A stretch of 64,000 bases of DNA from an uncultured Flammeovirgaceae bacterium (GCA_937883755.1 CAKZYA010000057.1:186001-250000); one strand, 5' to 3'. Shown: positions 1-10,559, counted from the stretch's first letter. The notes: a model not told the origin generated them from the letters alone. Program-made: numbers and translations.

Positions 1-2
1 GA

Positions 3-2552
3 GCCAACTGGCTCTATCTATGGCATACAATTAAGTTTTTTAGACCCTTTGTGATAAGACGAAACCATACGATACGACCCTTAAATCAGTCAGCTATGTT
101 TAAAAATTACTTCAAAGTAGGCGTTCGGAATATCCTCAAGTACAGAGTCTTTTCCTTTATCAATGTGTTTGGATTAGCTGTCGCCATGTCAGTGTGTATG
201 CTAATTATCCTCATGCTGGCTGATCAGCGAAGCTACGACCAGTTTCATACAAAAAAAGATCAGATCTATCGGGTACTATCGCACGCCAAAGGTTCGGCGA
301 TACCAAATGCTACCAGTCCATTTCCGCTGGCTGCTACCTTACCGGAATACACGACAGTAGAAGAAGCGACCCATTTGGTTCCCGGGGCTGGTGGCGATGC
401 TACCTACGGTGAGAGGTCGGTGGAGGTGCGCGGTTTTTTTGGTGATTCTTCTTTTTTCAATGTATTCAGTTTTGACTTGGTAGAGGGCGATAAAAGAGAG
501 GCACTGAGCCAACCTAACGCAATGGTGATTACCCGCGAGCGAGCCGAGGCATTGTTTGGTAACGAAGAGGCAATAGGCAAACGAGTAGAATTTGCGAACC
601 GTGGACTGCGCTTGCTAAAGTTTGATTTTGTGAGCGATCCGGGTACCAATCCCGTGGACTGGGGAAGCTTTACTATTACGGGAGTGATTGACCTTACCCA
701 ATATAAATCTCATATCAAATTTGATATGCTGATTTCTGCCGTGTCCCTTCCCGCCTTGCATCACCAGGAAAAAGTAACGGACTTGACTAACAACTGGCGC
801 CACTACTCACAATGCTATACCTATGCGCTGCTGAAACCAGAAAGCAATGAGGTAGATTTGACGACTTTATTAAATACTCTCGTCGCCGATAAGTACGCCG
901 ACTTTGAAGAACTAGTGGGATTAAAGCTGGTTCCTCAGTCGCTTGACGATATTGCGGTAGGGCAATTTGCTGGAAATCCACTCAGTCTGCGATTGCCAAT
1001 TGAGGCATATTATTTTCTAGGCTTTCTGGCGTTAATTATCCTATTATCAGCAGGGTTGAACTATACCAACCTATCTGTTGCCCGCGCTCTAACCCGCGCG
1101 AAAGAAATAGGGGTTCGTAAAGTGACAGGAGCCAAGCGAAAGGATGTAATCTATCAATTTTTGAGTGAGTCAGTGCTCACCGTGCTATTCGCACTTGGGC
1201 TAGCCTACCTGTTGCTCACCCTAGTCAAATCGGCTTTTATGGGATTGTGGGCTAACCAGTATCTAGACTTTGATTTGCAAGGTGATGCTCTGGTCTATTT
1301 CGCTTTTTTAGGACTGGCCATACTAATTGGCCTGCTGGCTGGAGCTTATCCGGCTTTACATTTGTCTCGTTATACGCCCGTGCGGGTGCTAAAAAACCTG
1401 AGTAGTGAGAAGCCGGGGAAACTTGGAGTGCGGAAAATGCTAAGTATCAGTCAGTTTGTAATTTCCCTGTTTTTCATTGTTACATCGCTACTAGTGTACC
1501 ATCAGTTTCGGCATTACCTGGATTTTGAGTATGGCTTCGATTCGGAGAACCTAGTTAACATTCCGCTTCAGGGCAATGACTACCAGCAATTATACCGCGA
1601 ACTGAGTTCGGTGCCTGAAGTCTCAACCATTTCAGCCAGTGCTTATATTCCAGCTACTGCTATGTCGCTAGGCAGCACGCGAGTCAGAAAGGCAGGAAAC
1701 GAACCGAATGAAGCTGATCCGGCCTTCGAGCGCATGAGTGTAGATACGAGCTTTATTAGCAATCTAGGGCTCCGTCTGGTGGCCGGAAGAAATCTACGTG
1801 ACGAAGGCGATTCTAACCGCAAGATAGTGGTTAACGAAGCCGCAGTACAAGCATTAGGTTACGAGTATCCGTCTGATATTCTTGGTGAGTTACTGGAGAT
1901 AGGTGCTTACGAAGAGTCGATGGAAGTAGTAGGCGTGCTAGAAGATTTTAAGTTTCAAACCCCAGTGATGGAAGATGGTATTGGCCCGCTGTTATTTCGC
2001 TACCAGCCAGAGCAGTTTAGCTATCTCAACGTAAAAATTGCCGCTGGTGACGTAGCTGGAACGTTAGCCAAACTATCGGCTGCTTGGCAGCGCGTTGATC
2101 CAGTGCATCCGTTTCAGTACCAGTTTTTCGACGATCAACTAGTGAAGGTTAACCAGTGGTTAGGCGACTTGGTTGCGATTATTGGCTTTATCGCGGCATT
2201 AGCTATTATTATTGCTTGCTTAGGCCTGTTGGGAATGGCTACCTACACTGCCGAGCGACGAACTAAAGAAGTGGGCATCCGCAAGGTGTTGGGGGCGGGA
2301 GAGTTCAACCTAGCCTTGCTACTCTCACGGGGATTTCTCACCACCTTGGCAGTATCTGTAGCCCTGGGGGCACCGCTCAGCTATTTCATAAACAACCTAT
2401 GGTTGCAAAACTTTCCCAACCGTGTTGACTTTGGTGTAGCAATGATTAGTGGCGGTTCATTAGTACTACTAGTTCTTGGGCTACTTACGATTGGGTCGCA
2501 AACTTTACGAGTTGCTCAGCGCAATCCGGTAGATACATTACGAAATGAATAA
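3..2552 (+). CDS. FtsX/MacB-like ABC permease, array copy 1 (5'-truncated by window edge)
   Basis: Large inner-membrane permease of the MacB/FtsX type with two periplasmic core domains and two FtsX transmembrane blocks. The frame is open to the left edge. The bases before the GTG at 51 encode a WLYLWHTIKFFRPF stretch matching the end of the N-terminal prefix domain in the other copies, so the true start lies outside the window and the GTG at 51 is not the start. The core begins at the ATG at 96 (MFKNYF). One hydrophobic segment follows. The first FtsX block ends in an EIGVRKV cytoplasmic loop, and the second carries KEVGIRKVLGA near the C-terminus. The protein ends NPVDTLRNE. The substrate is unknown. 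In this family such proteins normally work with a separate MacB/LolD-like ATPase, and none is encoded nearby. The family call is secure and the role is not. Confidence 0.9.
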   Translation, partial: ANWLYLWHTIKFFRPFVIRRNHTIRPLNQSAMFKNYFKVGVRNILKYRVFSFINVFGLAVAMSVCMLIILMLADQRSYDQFHTKKDQIYRVLSHAKGSAIPNATSPFPLAATLPEYTTVEEATHLVPGAGGDATYGERSVEVRGFFGDSSFFNVFSFDLVEGDKREALSQPNAMVITRERAEALFGNEEAIGKRVEFANRGLRLLKFDFVSDPGTNPVDWGSFTITGVIDLTQYKSHIKFDMLISAVSLPALHHQEKVTDLTNNWRHYSQCYTYALLKPESNEVDLTTLLNTLVADKYADFEELVGLKLVPQSLDDIAVGQFAGNPLSLRLPIEAYYFLGFLALIILLSAGLNYTNLSVARALTRAKEIGVRKVTGAKRKDVIYQFLSESVLTVLFALGLAYLLLTLVKSAFMGLWANQYLDFDLQGDALVYFAFLGLAILIGLLAGAYPALHLSRYTPVRVLKNLSSEKPGKLGVRKMLSISQFVISLFFIVTSLLVYHQFRHYLDFEYGFDSENLVNIPLQGNDYQQLYRELSSVPEVSTISASAYIPATAMSLGSTRVRKAGNEPNEADPAFERMSVDTSFISNLGLRLVAGRNLRDEGDSNRKIVVNEAAVQALGYEYPSDILGELLEIGAYEESMEVVGVLEDFKFQTPVMEDGIGPLLFRYQPEQFSYLNVKIAAGDVAGTLAKLSAAWQRVDPVHPFQYQFFDDQLVKVNQWLGDLVAIIGFIAALAIIIACLGLLGMATYTAERRTKEVGIRKVLGAGEFNLALLLSRGFLTTLAVSVALGAPLSYFINNLWLQNFPNRVDFGVAMISGGSLVLLVLGLLTIGSQTLRVAQRNPVDTLRNE

Positions 2553-5181
2553 ACGATTGTCATCGGAACGCCGACCGTCGGAGCACCGACCGCCCCGCTG
2601 GATTGATCGGTTGCTGGAAAGCTTTTGTGCCCCTCACTTGCTGGAGGAAGTGCAGGGGGATTTGCGTGAGTTGTACGGAGAATGGAGGAGAGAGCACGGA
2701 GAACAGCGGGCAAGGTGGCTTTATCTGTGGCACGTGCTTAAATTCTTTAGATTTTTTGCTATGAGAAGAAGACATAGCTATCACTCAAACCTTATTGATA
2801 TGTTTAAAAACTATTTCACCATTGCTTTCAGAAACCTCAGTAAGCACAAGAGCTTTGCAGTGATCAACATTGCCGGACTGACCTTAGGCATTGCCAGTGC
2901 TTTGGTGATATTTTTACTAGTTCGCTTTGAACTTAGCTTTGATACATTTCACAGTAAAGCGGATCGTATCTACCGTGTTCTTTCCGGCGGGCCAGGGGAA
3001 GTAGAAGATACGGGTACCCCTCATGGATTGATGGAAGTGCTGGAAGATGAGTTTCCTGAAATAGAAGAAGTAGCCGTAGCCTACAAACTAAGTACTGCCA
3101 GCACCCAGATTAAGATTAACAATCAACTCAGCCGAGAGCCTAATATTTGCTTCGTTACGCCCTCATTCTTTGATATTTTCGACTTTTCGTGGAAGGTAGG
3201 AAGTCCAGAAAAATCACTTTCCCAGCCTGGGCAGGTAGTGATTGATGAAGATTTAGCGCAAAAATATTTTCAGGGCGATGCCATCGGGAAATCGATCCGA
3301 TTGAACAATGAATTTGATTTAATTGTCAGCGGGATTATTCATAATGCCCCAGCCAATACGGACTTTCCTATTCAGATCGCCATTTCACACGCTACCTTCC
3401 GACGAGGAGAAGACTTCCAGCCAGAGTATAACGCTAACTACAGTTCGCTGTATCACACTTACGTCCTACTTGAAGAAGGGGCTGACCCGGAAGCAACCGA
3501 AGCGAAGTTTTACGGAATGATTGAGAAGTACTTCAGTAAAGATGTGGCCGATAATTACTGGGCGCATGAATTACAACCATTAGCAGATATTCATTTTAAT
3601 GTAACGGTAGGGTGGAATAACATCTCGGAACACTCAATTAGCCGAGCAACGATTACTAGCCTCTCACTAATTGGGCTATTTTTGCTAGTGACCGCCTGCA
3701 TTAACTTTGTTAATCTATCAACGGCTCAAGGAGTGCGACGTTCTAAAGAAGTGGGCATCCGAAAAGTACTAGGTAGCACCCGACGGCAAATGGCCGGACA
3801 GTTTATGAGTGAAACACTACTCCTTACTCTCGTAGCAGTGGTACTCTCTTACCTCTTTATAATTATTGCATTTCCCTATTTGCCAAGTTGGTTAGACGTT
3901 CCATTAGACATGGCACTGTTGTACCAACCGTTCATAGTATTGCTTACCTTAGGCATTGTTGTGTTGGTAAGTATTCTAGCCGGCTTTTATCCCGCGCTTG
4001 TTCTCTCCAAGTTTCGGCCCTCAGCCACCATTAAAAACTCCTTCACCAATCGGCAAACCGGCGGTCTAATACTGCGTAAAGGGCTGATTATTTTCCAGTT
4101 CGGACTTTCCCAAGTACTCATTATCTGTACTATCGTGGTAATAAGCCAAATGCACTACTTTAACACGGCTTCTCTTGGTTTTGACAAGGAGGCGATTGTT
4201 ACGGTAGACCTACCCGAAAGTGATCCCCAAAAGCTGCAAACACTAAAGAATGAGTTGATACAGCATGCAGATATTAATGCGATCAGTTTTTCTGTAAATA
4301 CCCCCGCAGCAGTGACAGACAACTGGTGGACGAGCTATAACTATGAGGCTACTCCCGATGAAAAAGGACGGGCTGAGCAAAAATTTATTGATGATGACTT
4401 TCTGGATTTATTTGATATTCCTCTGCTGGCTGGTCGAAATATACGTGAGGGTGACACTACCCAAGTACTGGTGAATGAGTCGTTTTTGAAAGACAACAAT
4501 CTGGATAATCCACAGGATGCTCTAGGAAAGGAGATCAAGTTTTGGGGATTGAACGGATCTATCGTCGGAGTTGTAAAAAACTTTCATTCGCAGTCGCTAC
4601 AGGATGAAATTCCTTCGGTTATTATGACGCGATTTCCCAATATGTTTCAAAAAGCGTCCTTCAAAATCAACCAGAATGAAGCGCATGCCGCTATTGCACA
4701 AATAGAACGACGGTGGAAAGCAGTCTTTCCGGACTACTACTTCACTTACCAATTTTTAGACGATCATCTGGCAACAATGTACGAGCAACAACAACGAACT
4801 TCTGATCTACTTTCACTCTTTGCCGGTATTGCCATTTTCATCGGCTGCCTAGGTTTGTACGGTTTAATTAGTTTCGTCACTGCTCAGAAAACCAAAGAAG
4901 TAGGTATCCGCAAGGTATTAGGGGCAACCGTATCCCACATCGTATACCTGCTTACCAAAGACTTTGTGGTACTCGTGGCGATAGCCTTCGCAATAGCCGC
5001 GCCAGTAGGGTACTATTTCATGCAACAGTGGTTGGCCGACTTTACCTATAAAATCGACCTCAGTTGGTGGATGTTTGCTATTTCTGCCTTTGCAGGATTA
5101 CTAATCGCTGGATTAACTGTTAGCTGGCAATCCATTAAAGCGGCTCTAGCCAACCCAGTAGATTCCCTGCGAAATGAGTAA
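2545..5181 (+). CDS. FtsX/MacB-like ABC permease with N-terminal prefix domain, array copy 2
   Basis: 878 aa. Residues about 17-75 form the prefix domain (PPRWIDRLLESFC, LLEEVQGDLRELYGEW). A linker follows to M86, where the permease core begins (MFKNYF). A first transmembrane helix lies at about 104-126, then a periplasmic core, an FtsX block from about residue 370 with EVGIRKVLG near 402, a second periplasmic core, and a C-terminal FtsX block with KEVGIRKVLGA near 785. It ends NPVDSLRNE. The start ATG overlaps the end of copy 1 by 8 nt, which implies translational coupling. The prefix-encoding DNA shares a 37-nt identical stretch with copy 3, so the two are recent duplicates there or have exchanged sequence. 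The transported or extracted substrate is unknown. The prefix is known as a recurring N-terminal addition to Bacteroidota permeases; its function is not established. Confidence 0.92.
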   Translation: MNKRLSSERRPSEHRPPRWIDRLLESFCAPHLLEEVQGDLRELYGEWRREHGEQRARWLYLWHVLKFFRFFAMRRRHSYHSNLIDMFKNYFTIAFRNLSKHKSFAVINIAGLTLGIASALVIFLLVRFELSFDTFHSKADRIYRVLSGGPGEVEDTGTPHGLMEVLEDEFPEIEEVAVAYKLSTASTQIKINNQLSREPNICFVTPSFFDIFDFSWKVGSPEKSLSQPGQVVIDEDLAQKYFQGDAIGKSIRLNNEFDLIVSGIIHNAPANTDFPIQIAISHATFRRGEDFQPEYNANYSSLYHTYVLLEEGADPEATEAKFYGMIEKYFSKDVADNYWAHELQPLADIHFNVTVGWNNISEHSISRATITSLSLIGLFLLVTACINFVNLSTAQGVRRSKEVGIRKVLGSTRRQMAGQFMSETLLLTLVAVVLSYLFIIIAFPYLPSWLDVPLDMALLYQPFIVLLTLGIVVLVSILAGFYPALVLSKFRPSATIKNSFTNRQTGGLILRKGLIIFQFGLSQVLIICTIVVISQMHYFNTASLGFDKEAIVTVDLPESDPQKLQTLKNELIQHADINAISFSVNTPAAVTDNWWTSYNYEATPDEKGRAEQKFIDDDFLDLFDIPLLAGRNIREGDTTQVLVNESFLKDNNLDNPQDALGKEIKFWGLNGSIVGVVKNFHSQSLQDEIPSVIMTRFPNMFQKASFKINQNEAHAAIAQIERRWKAVFPDYYFTYQFLDDHLATMYEQQQRTSDLLSLFAGIAIFIGCLGLYGLISFVTAQKTKEVGIRKVLGATVSHIVYLLTKDFVVLVAIAFAIAAPVGYYFMQQWLADFTYKIDLSWWMFAISAFAGLLIAGLTVSWQSIKAALANPVDSLRNE

Positions 5182-7906
5182 ACAATTGCCCTCGGATCGC
5201 CGACCGTCGGAACACCGCCCTCCCCGCTGGATTGATCGGCTGTTGGAAAGTTTCTGCGCTTCACATTTGCTAGAAGAAGTGCAGGGAGACTTGCACGAGT
5301 TGTACGGAGAATGGAGGAGAGAGCACGGAGAACGGCGGGTAAGGTGGCTTTATCTGTGGCATACAATTAAGTTCTTTAGGGCAAGTATTATCAAAAAACA
5401 CCAGAACCTATTATCATTCAACCTTACAAATATGTTTGAAAACTATTTATACACTGCCTTGCGTAATCTACGCAAAAATAAGTTCTACTCATTTATTAAT
5501 ATACTTGGTCTGGCTGTCGGGATGGCGGGCTTCGTGCTAATTGCTCAGTACGTTTTCTTTGAGACGAGCTACGATCGATTTCATATCCACCGTGATCAGA
5601 TTTACCGAGTACAATTAAATCAATACCAAAATGGCGAACTGACATTAGCCAGCGCCGAAAATTATCCGGGGGCAGGCCCAGCACTGAAAGAGGAACTACC
5701 CGAAGTGGTAGAGTACACTCGCCTGTACAATATGGGCTATAAGAATAATATTATCATTACCTACGAAGAGGCGCCTAGCGGATCAGTACAGTTTAAGATG
5801 AATAGGTTTCTGTACGCTGATTCGTCTTTTTTCTCACTTTTCTCTTTTTCTTTAGTTCAAGGTGACCCGAAAACAGCGTTGGCTGAACCGTTCACTGCAG
5901 TGATATCAGAGAGTTACGCAAGAAAGTTTTTTGGCGACCAAGACCCCATTGGCAAAACACTACGATTGCAGGACGATGATTTTAATGACGAGTACTGCAA
6001 AGTGACTGGAGTATTTCGAGACGTACCACAAAATTCTCATTTGAAATTTGATGTTTTGTTTTCGTATCAGACGCTCTACAATCGAGGAGAGTATGCCCGA
6101 GATCGTTATGATCTAACCTGGGCCCGTAAAGACTTTTATACTTATATCCGCGTGCAGGAAGGTATCGACCCTAAGGTTTTAGCAGCCAACTTCCCAGCCA
6201 TTATCGATCAGTATAATCCGGGCTTAGCTGAGAAGCAGCGAAAAGACGCATTTGTTTTACAGCCTTTGCAAGATATTCATTTGTACTCTGATTTGGCAGA
6301 TGAGGCGGAAGCCAACGGAAATGGGCAAGTAGTATACTTTCTCCTCATTATCGCAGCCTTTATTTTGATTATCGCCTGGATCAACTATATCAATCTGTCT
6401 ACTGCTCGAGCCATGGAACGAGGTCGGGAAGTAGGAGTACGAAAAGCCTTAGGAGCTTTTCGGTACCAATTAATCAAGCAATTTCTTTTTGAATCATTAT
6501 TGGTCAACTTACTAGCCCTATTTATTGCGGGTATTTTGGTAAGCCTGTTACTACCAGTATTTAATGACCTGACCGGATTACAGTTCTCAGTAGCTGTCCT
6601 TTGGAGCCAACCGTGGCTGTGGGGGGTATTAGCTGGGCTGTTCCTTATCGGTACGCTACTATCAGGTTTGTATCCAGCTATGATCTTAGCTTCTTTCCGA
6701 CCCACGCGAGTGCTGAAGGGCAAGTTGCGAGCTTCTAAGCACGGTACACGCTTACGCCAAACCTTAGTGGTAGTGCAGTTTGCAGCAGCAATTACGCTGG
6801 TGGTGGGAACCGTCATTGTCTATCAGCAGATGCAGTATATGTTACAACAAGATTTAGGCTTTAATATGGAGCAAACACTAGTACTGGAGCGACCTAGTAT
6901 TCGCGCCAGAGACTGGGAAACTAACAGAAATAACGTCGATCAGTTCAAAACTGAGCTGTTGAGAAGCTCTGCCATTGAGCAGGTAAGTGGTATCGATTTC
7001 GTACCAGGAAATGCTCGTAAGTTTAAATTCAACTTTCGTCAGTACAGTTCCGCCCCTGAGACCTCCCAGTCAATCCGGGTGAATGGAGTAGATTATGACT
7101 TCTTTGATATGTTCGAGATGGACATACTGGCTGGTCGGAGCTTTTCTGAAACCCATACAACCGATTGGGACACAGCCACCGTAATTACTGAGTCGTCAGT
7201 TAAGCTACTAGGGTTTGATAATGCCGAAGATGCAATTGGGGAGACTATTGCTATCAACTGGAGTTCGCCTGAAGACGCTTTAAATATCGTGGGAGTTGTG
7301 AACGACTATCATCAGGCTTCTCTCAAAGAGGCTGCCGAACCAATGGTGTTCTTACTATCGGGTTCCAATACCGAGTACTATACTATGAAAGTGAGTACTC
7401 AAAACCTATCACAAACGATTGCCTATGTAGAAGATATTTGGAAAGAAGTATTTCCTGGTAACCCTTTTTCGTATTTCTTTTTGGATGAATACTTCAATCG
7501 GCAATACCAGAACGAGCAACGGTTTAGTAGGCTTATCCAAGTGTTTGCAGTTCTGGCACTATTTATCGGAGGGTTAGGGTTATTAGGTCTATCAGCCTTC
7601 ACAGCTCAGCAGCGCACCAAGGAGATTGGGATTCGAAAAGTACTAGGCGCTTCAGTAGGTAGCGTTGTCTTGTTACTATCTCGAGACTTTACCAAACTAA
7701 TCTTGATCGCTATTGGACTTGCCATTCCGCTGGCATATCTGACAATGAATCAGTGGTTGAGTTCTTACGCTTCTCGCATCCAAATTGGAGTCGGAATTTT
7801 CGTTACTGCCGGACTTTTTACTTTGCTGGTGGCAGGGCTAACCGTTAGCTGGCAATCTATCAAAGCAGCCTTAGCTAACCCAGTAGACTCGCTTCGGAAT
7901 GAATAA
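5174..7906 (+). CDS. FtsX/MacB-like ABC permease with N-terminal prefix domain, array copy 3
   Basis: 910 aa, the longest copy. Prefix domain at about residues 17-75 (PPRWIDRLLESFC, LLEEVQGDLHELYGEW), core beginning at M87 (MFENYL), first membrane helix at about 98-120. The first FtsX block carries REVGVRKALGA and the second KEIGIRKVLGA. The last 23 residues are identical to those of copy 2, ending NPVDSLRNE. It overlaps copy 2 by 8 nt and copy 4 by 8 nt. The periplasmic parts differ strongly from the other copies while membrane blocks and termini are conserved, which suggests the copies have diverged in what they bind outside the membrane. No ATPase partner is encoded in the window. The family is clear; the substrate is unknown. 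Confidence 0.92.
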   Translation: MSKQLPSDRRPSEHRPPRWIDRLLESFCASHLLEEVQGDLHELYGEWRREHGERRVRWLYLWHTIKFFRASIIKKHQNLLSFNLTNMFENYLYTALRNLRKNKFYSFINILGLAVGMAGFVLIAQYVFFETSYDRFHIHRDQIYRVQLNQYQNGELTLASAENYPGAGPALKEELPEVVEYTRLYNMGYKNNIIITYEEAPSGSVQFKMNRFLYADSSFFSLFSFSLVQGDPKTALAEPFTAVISESYARKFFGDQDPIGKTLRLQDDDFNDEYCKVTGVFRDVPQNSHLKFDVLFSYQTLYNRGEYARDRYDLTWARKDFYTYIRVQEGIDPKVLAANFPAIIDQYNPGLAEKQRKDAFVLQPLQDIHLYSDLADEAEANGNGQVVYFLLIIAAFILIIAWINYINLSTARAMERGREVGVRKALGAFRYQLIKQFLFESLLVNLLALFIAGILVSLLLPVFNDLTGLQFSVAVLWSQPWLWGVLAGLFLIGTLLSGLYPAMILASFRPTRVLKGKLRASKHGTRLRQTLVVVQFAAAITLVVGTVIVYQQMQYMLQQDLGFNMEQTLVLERPSIRARDWETNRNNVDQFKTELLRSSAIEQVSGIDFVPGNARKFKFNFRQYSSAPETSQSIRVNGVDYDFFDMFEMDILAGRSFSETHTTDWDTATVITESSVKLLGFDNAEDAIGETIAINWSSPEDALNIVGVVNDYHQASLKEAAEPMVFLLSGSNTEYYTMKVSTQNLSQTIAYVEDIWKEVFPGNPFSYFFLDEYFNRQYQNEQRFSRLIQVFAVLALFIGGLGLLGLSAFTAQQRTKEIGIRKVLGASVGSVVLLLSRDFTKLILIAIGLAIPLAYLTMNQWLSSYASRIQIGVGIFVTAGLFTLLVAGLTVSWQSIKAALANPVDSLRNE

Positions 7907-10559
7907 GTTCACTCCTCCTCCTTGGATTGATCGACTACTAGAAAGCTTCTGCGCCCCGCACCTGCTGGAAGAGATGCAAGGTGATTTGCAAGAGCTATAT
8001 GGAGAATGGAAGAGGAAGTACGGAGAGAGAAAAGCAAACTGGCTCTACCTTTTTCATACAATTAAATTTTTTAGACCCTTTGCCATAAAGAGAAATACAC
8101 CACCTAACTATTCTTTGGCTATGCTTCACAACTACTTTTTAACCGCCTGGCGACAAGTACAGAAAAGTAAGTTTCACACTGCAATCAATGTCTTTGGTTT
8201 AGCAGTAGGAATAGCTGCTTGTTTGGTAATTGCGCTCACCGTGCAGCACGAATTCAGTTACGACCGCCACCACGCTGATAGTGACCGGATTTACCGACTT
8301 ACTTCTCAAATAAAATTTGTCGATGAATGGACGTATATAGGAGGCGTATCCGCTCCAGTCCCTCACGCTATTCGGGAAGATTTTACTGGTATAGAGACGG
8401 TAGCTGCTTTTCACACTCTAGACCCTAAGGAAGTAAAGCTGGGTAATGACATTAGTCTGGGCGAACAGAAGAACATCGTGATTGCTGAACCAGATTACTT
8501 TGAAATATTTTCTGGTATTGAGTGGAAAGTAGGTAGTCCTGAGCAATCACTTTCTCAACCGTACCAAGTAGTGCTTACCGAGAGCCAAGCCAGAAAATAT
8601 TTCGGAGATCAAGAGGTCATTGGACAAACTATCGCTTACTACGATTCAATGAATTTTGTGGTGTCCGGCATTTTAGCTGATAACATTTATAATACGGATT
8701 TTCCGTTTACCGACTATCTATCTTTTGCTACCCTATGGGAAAATACAGGATTAGGAAAAAGTTATGGACTTGAGAGTTGGTTAAGTACAAATGATAGGTC
8801 TTTGGCTTTTGTCAAATTATCAGAAGGAACTCAAATTGAAGATGTTGAGCAACGGTTTCCTAACATATCAAAGAAATACCTGAGCGAAGAAGAGCAGGCT
8901 TTTAAACGTAAATTTAACCTGCAACCTTTTTCGGATGTGCACTTCAATGCCGAATACGCAATGCTCGGTCAACGGGTAGCGCATAAGCCTACGCTTTATG
9001 GATTAATAATAGTAGCCCTATTTTTATTACTAATCGCTTCAGCCAATTTCATCAACCTGGAAACAGCTCGAGCAGTGCTACGCTCTCGGGAGGTGGGAGT
9101 ACGAAAAGTACTGGGTAGCAGTCGGAAGCAACTTGTTCAGCAATTCTTGAGTGAAACCTTTTTGATTACGTTAATTGCTGGCGGATTAGCGATTGTAGTA
9201 GCAAAATTCGGGATGGGTTACTTTGCCGAGAGCTTACCGCCTGACTTGTCACTAAATGTACTGATAGAAGGTAAAGGTTGGTTAGTGTTGCTGGGTATTG
9301 TTGGTGTAGTTGCTTTATTGGCTGGAACTTACCCCGCTTGGGTATTATCAGCTTACTCACCAGTATTTGCACTAAAAAATCAAATTGTTCAAACCGGAGG
9401 AACCACTCGAAAAGCCTATTTCCGAAAAACGCTAATCGTGTTCCAGTTTGCTATTGCCCAGGCCTTTATTCTAGGAACATTGATTGTTGGAAGCCAATTA
9501 CATTATCTACTCAATGAAGATATGGGGTTCAATAAAGATGCAGTGGTGAATTTTGCATCTCCACACTGGTGGCGTGATGCTACGCAGAGCCGCTTTTTAT
9601 TAGCAAAAGAACTCCAACAACTCAGTAGTGTATCAGCCATTAGCTTCAGTAATATGCCACCGGCTAGTGAGGGCGGCAGTTCTCAGGGAGTGAGCTATCT
9701 AACCGATACCTCTAAGGTTGAAGTTATGCTACACAAGTTGTTTGCCGATACCAGTTTTCTAAAGGTGTATGAAATAGAACTATTAGCCGGGCGTAATTAC
9801 CATCTCAGCGATACAATCAGCGAATTGGTGATAAACGAAACGGCAGCCAAGGCCTTTGGGTTTGATACACCCTCTGCAGCAGTGGGCAAACTTCTTCAGT
9901 ATCGTAAAAATAAGATGGTTCCTATAGTGGGGGTGGTAGCTGATTTTCACGATGGCCCTTTGCATAAGAAGATAAACCCTCTAGCTCTGATTTCCGAAAA
10001 AAGGAATTTTAATAAGTTCAATGTTCGCCTATCTAGTGCGGGCCAACAAGCTTCAGATATACAGGCATCACTAGCGCAGATAGAACAGGCTTTCAAGAAA
10101 TTCTATCCTGACCAGCCATTCGATTACCAATTCTTTGATGAAACCATAGCCAGCTTCTATGATACCGAACGACGAACGGCTAAACTGATCAACGTCGCTA
10201 CTGGGTTAGCCATTTTCATTAGCTGTTTAGGTTTACTTGGACTAGTCTCTTTTACGACTCACCAGCGAGTAAAAGAGATTGGTATTCGGAAGGTGCTGGG
10301 GGCTTCGGTAAATCAATTAATTGCTCTATTTTCTCGAGAGTTTGTAAGCTTGATTGTCATCAGTTTTGTAATTGCCGCTCCGCTGGCTTGGTACTTTGCT
10401 CATCGTTGGCTTTCAGACTTTGCCTATCGGGTAGATGTTGGCTTATTTGTTTTCGTAGCTACGCTGGCATCAGCTTCAATACTAGCCTTACTCACGGTGG
10501 GTATTCGGTCTTGGCAAGCGGCTTTAGCAAATCCAGTAGATTCATTGCGAAATGAGTGA
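7899..10559 (+). CDS. FtsX/MacB-like ABC permease with N-terminal prefix domain, array copy 4
   Basis: 886 aa. The prefix is shorter at its start (MNKFTPPPWIDRLLESFC) and runs through LLEEMQGDLQELYGEW. The core begins at M75 (MLHNYF), with a first helix at about 90-112. The first FtsX block contains REVGVRKVLGS and the second KEIGIRKVLGA. The protein ends in NPVDSLRNE. The start overlaps the stop of copy 3 by 8 nt, and its own 3' end overlaps copy 5 by 8 nt. The layout matches the other copies: prefix, helix, periplasmic core, three-helix FtsX block, second core, second FtsX block. It is an inner-membrane protein with unknown substrate. It is expected to need an ATPase encoded elsewhere. Confidence 0.92.
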   Translation: MNKFTPPPWIDRLLESFCAPHLLEEMQGDLQELYGEWKRKYGERKANWLYLFHTIKFFRPFAIKRNTPPNYSLAMLHNYFLTAWRQVQKSKFHTAINVFGLAVGIAACLVIALTVQHEFSYDRHHADSDRIYRLTSQIKFVDEWTYIGGVSAPVPHAIREDFTGIETVAAFHTLDPKEVKLGNDISLGEQKNIVIAEPDYFEIFSGIEWKVGSPEQSLSQPYQVVLTESQARKYFGDQEVIGQTIAYYDSMNFVVSGILADNIYNTDFPFTDYLSFATLWENTGLGKSYGLESWLSTNDRSLAFVKLSEGTQIEDVEQRFPNISKKYLSEEEQAFKRKFNLQPFSDVHFNAEYAMLGQRVAHKPTLYGLIIVALFLLLIASANFINLETARAVLRSREVGVRKVLGSSRKQLVQQFLSETFLITLIAGGLAIVVAKFGMGYFAESLPPDLSLNVLIEGKGWLVLLGIVGVVALLAGTYPAWVLSAYSPVFALKNQIVQTGGTTRKAYFRKTLIVFQFAIAQAFILGTLIVGSQLHYLLNEDMGFNKDAVVNFASPHWWRDATQSRFLLAKELQQLSSVSAISFSNMPPASEGGSSQGVSYLTDTSKVEVMLHKLFADTSFLKVYEIELLAGRNYHLSDTISELVINETAAKAFGFDTPSAAVGKLLQYRKNKMVPIVGVVADFHDGPLHKKINPLALISEKRNFNKFNVRLSSAGQQASDIQASLAQIEQAFKKFYPDQPFDYQFFDETIASFYDTERRTAKLINVATGLAIFISCLGLLGLVSFTTHQRVKEIGIRKVLGASVNQLIALFSREFVSLIVISFVIAAPLAWYFAHRWLSDFAYRVDVGLFVFVATLASASILALLTVGIRSWQAALANPVDSLRNE

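Noticed and set aside
51-2552. Complete permease gene starting at the GTG at 51
   Set aside because: The frame continues upstream to the window edge and encodes the end of the prefix domain seen in the other copies; the gene is cut by the window.
5046-5366. 106-codon minus-strand frame across the copy 2/copy 3 junction
   Set aside because: Similar antisense frames appear at other junctions (for example 2516-2713 and 13056-13301), simply because the coding strand is conserved there; no gene features.
6385-6816. 143-codon minus-strand open frame inside permease copy 3
   Set aside because: It lies wholly antisense to a strongly supported membrane domain and has no recognisable motif.
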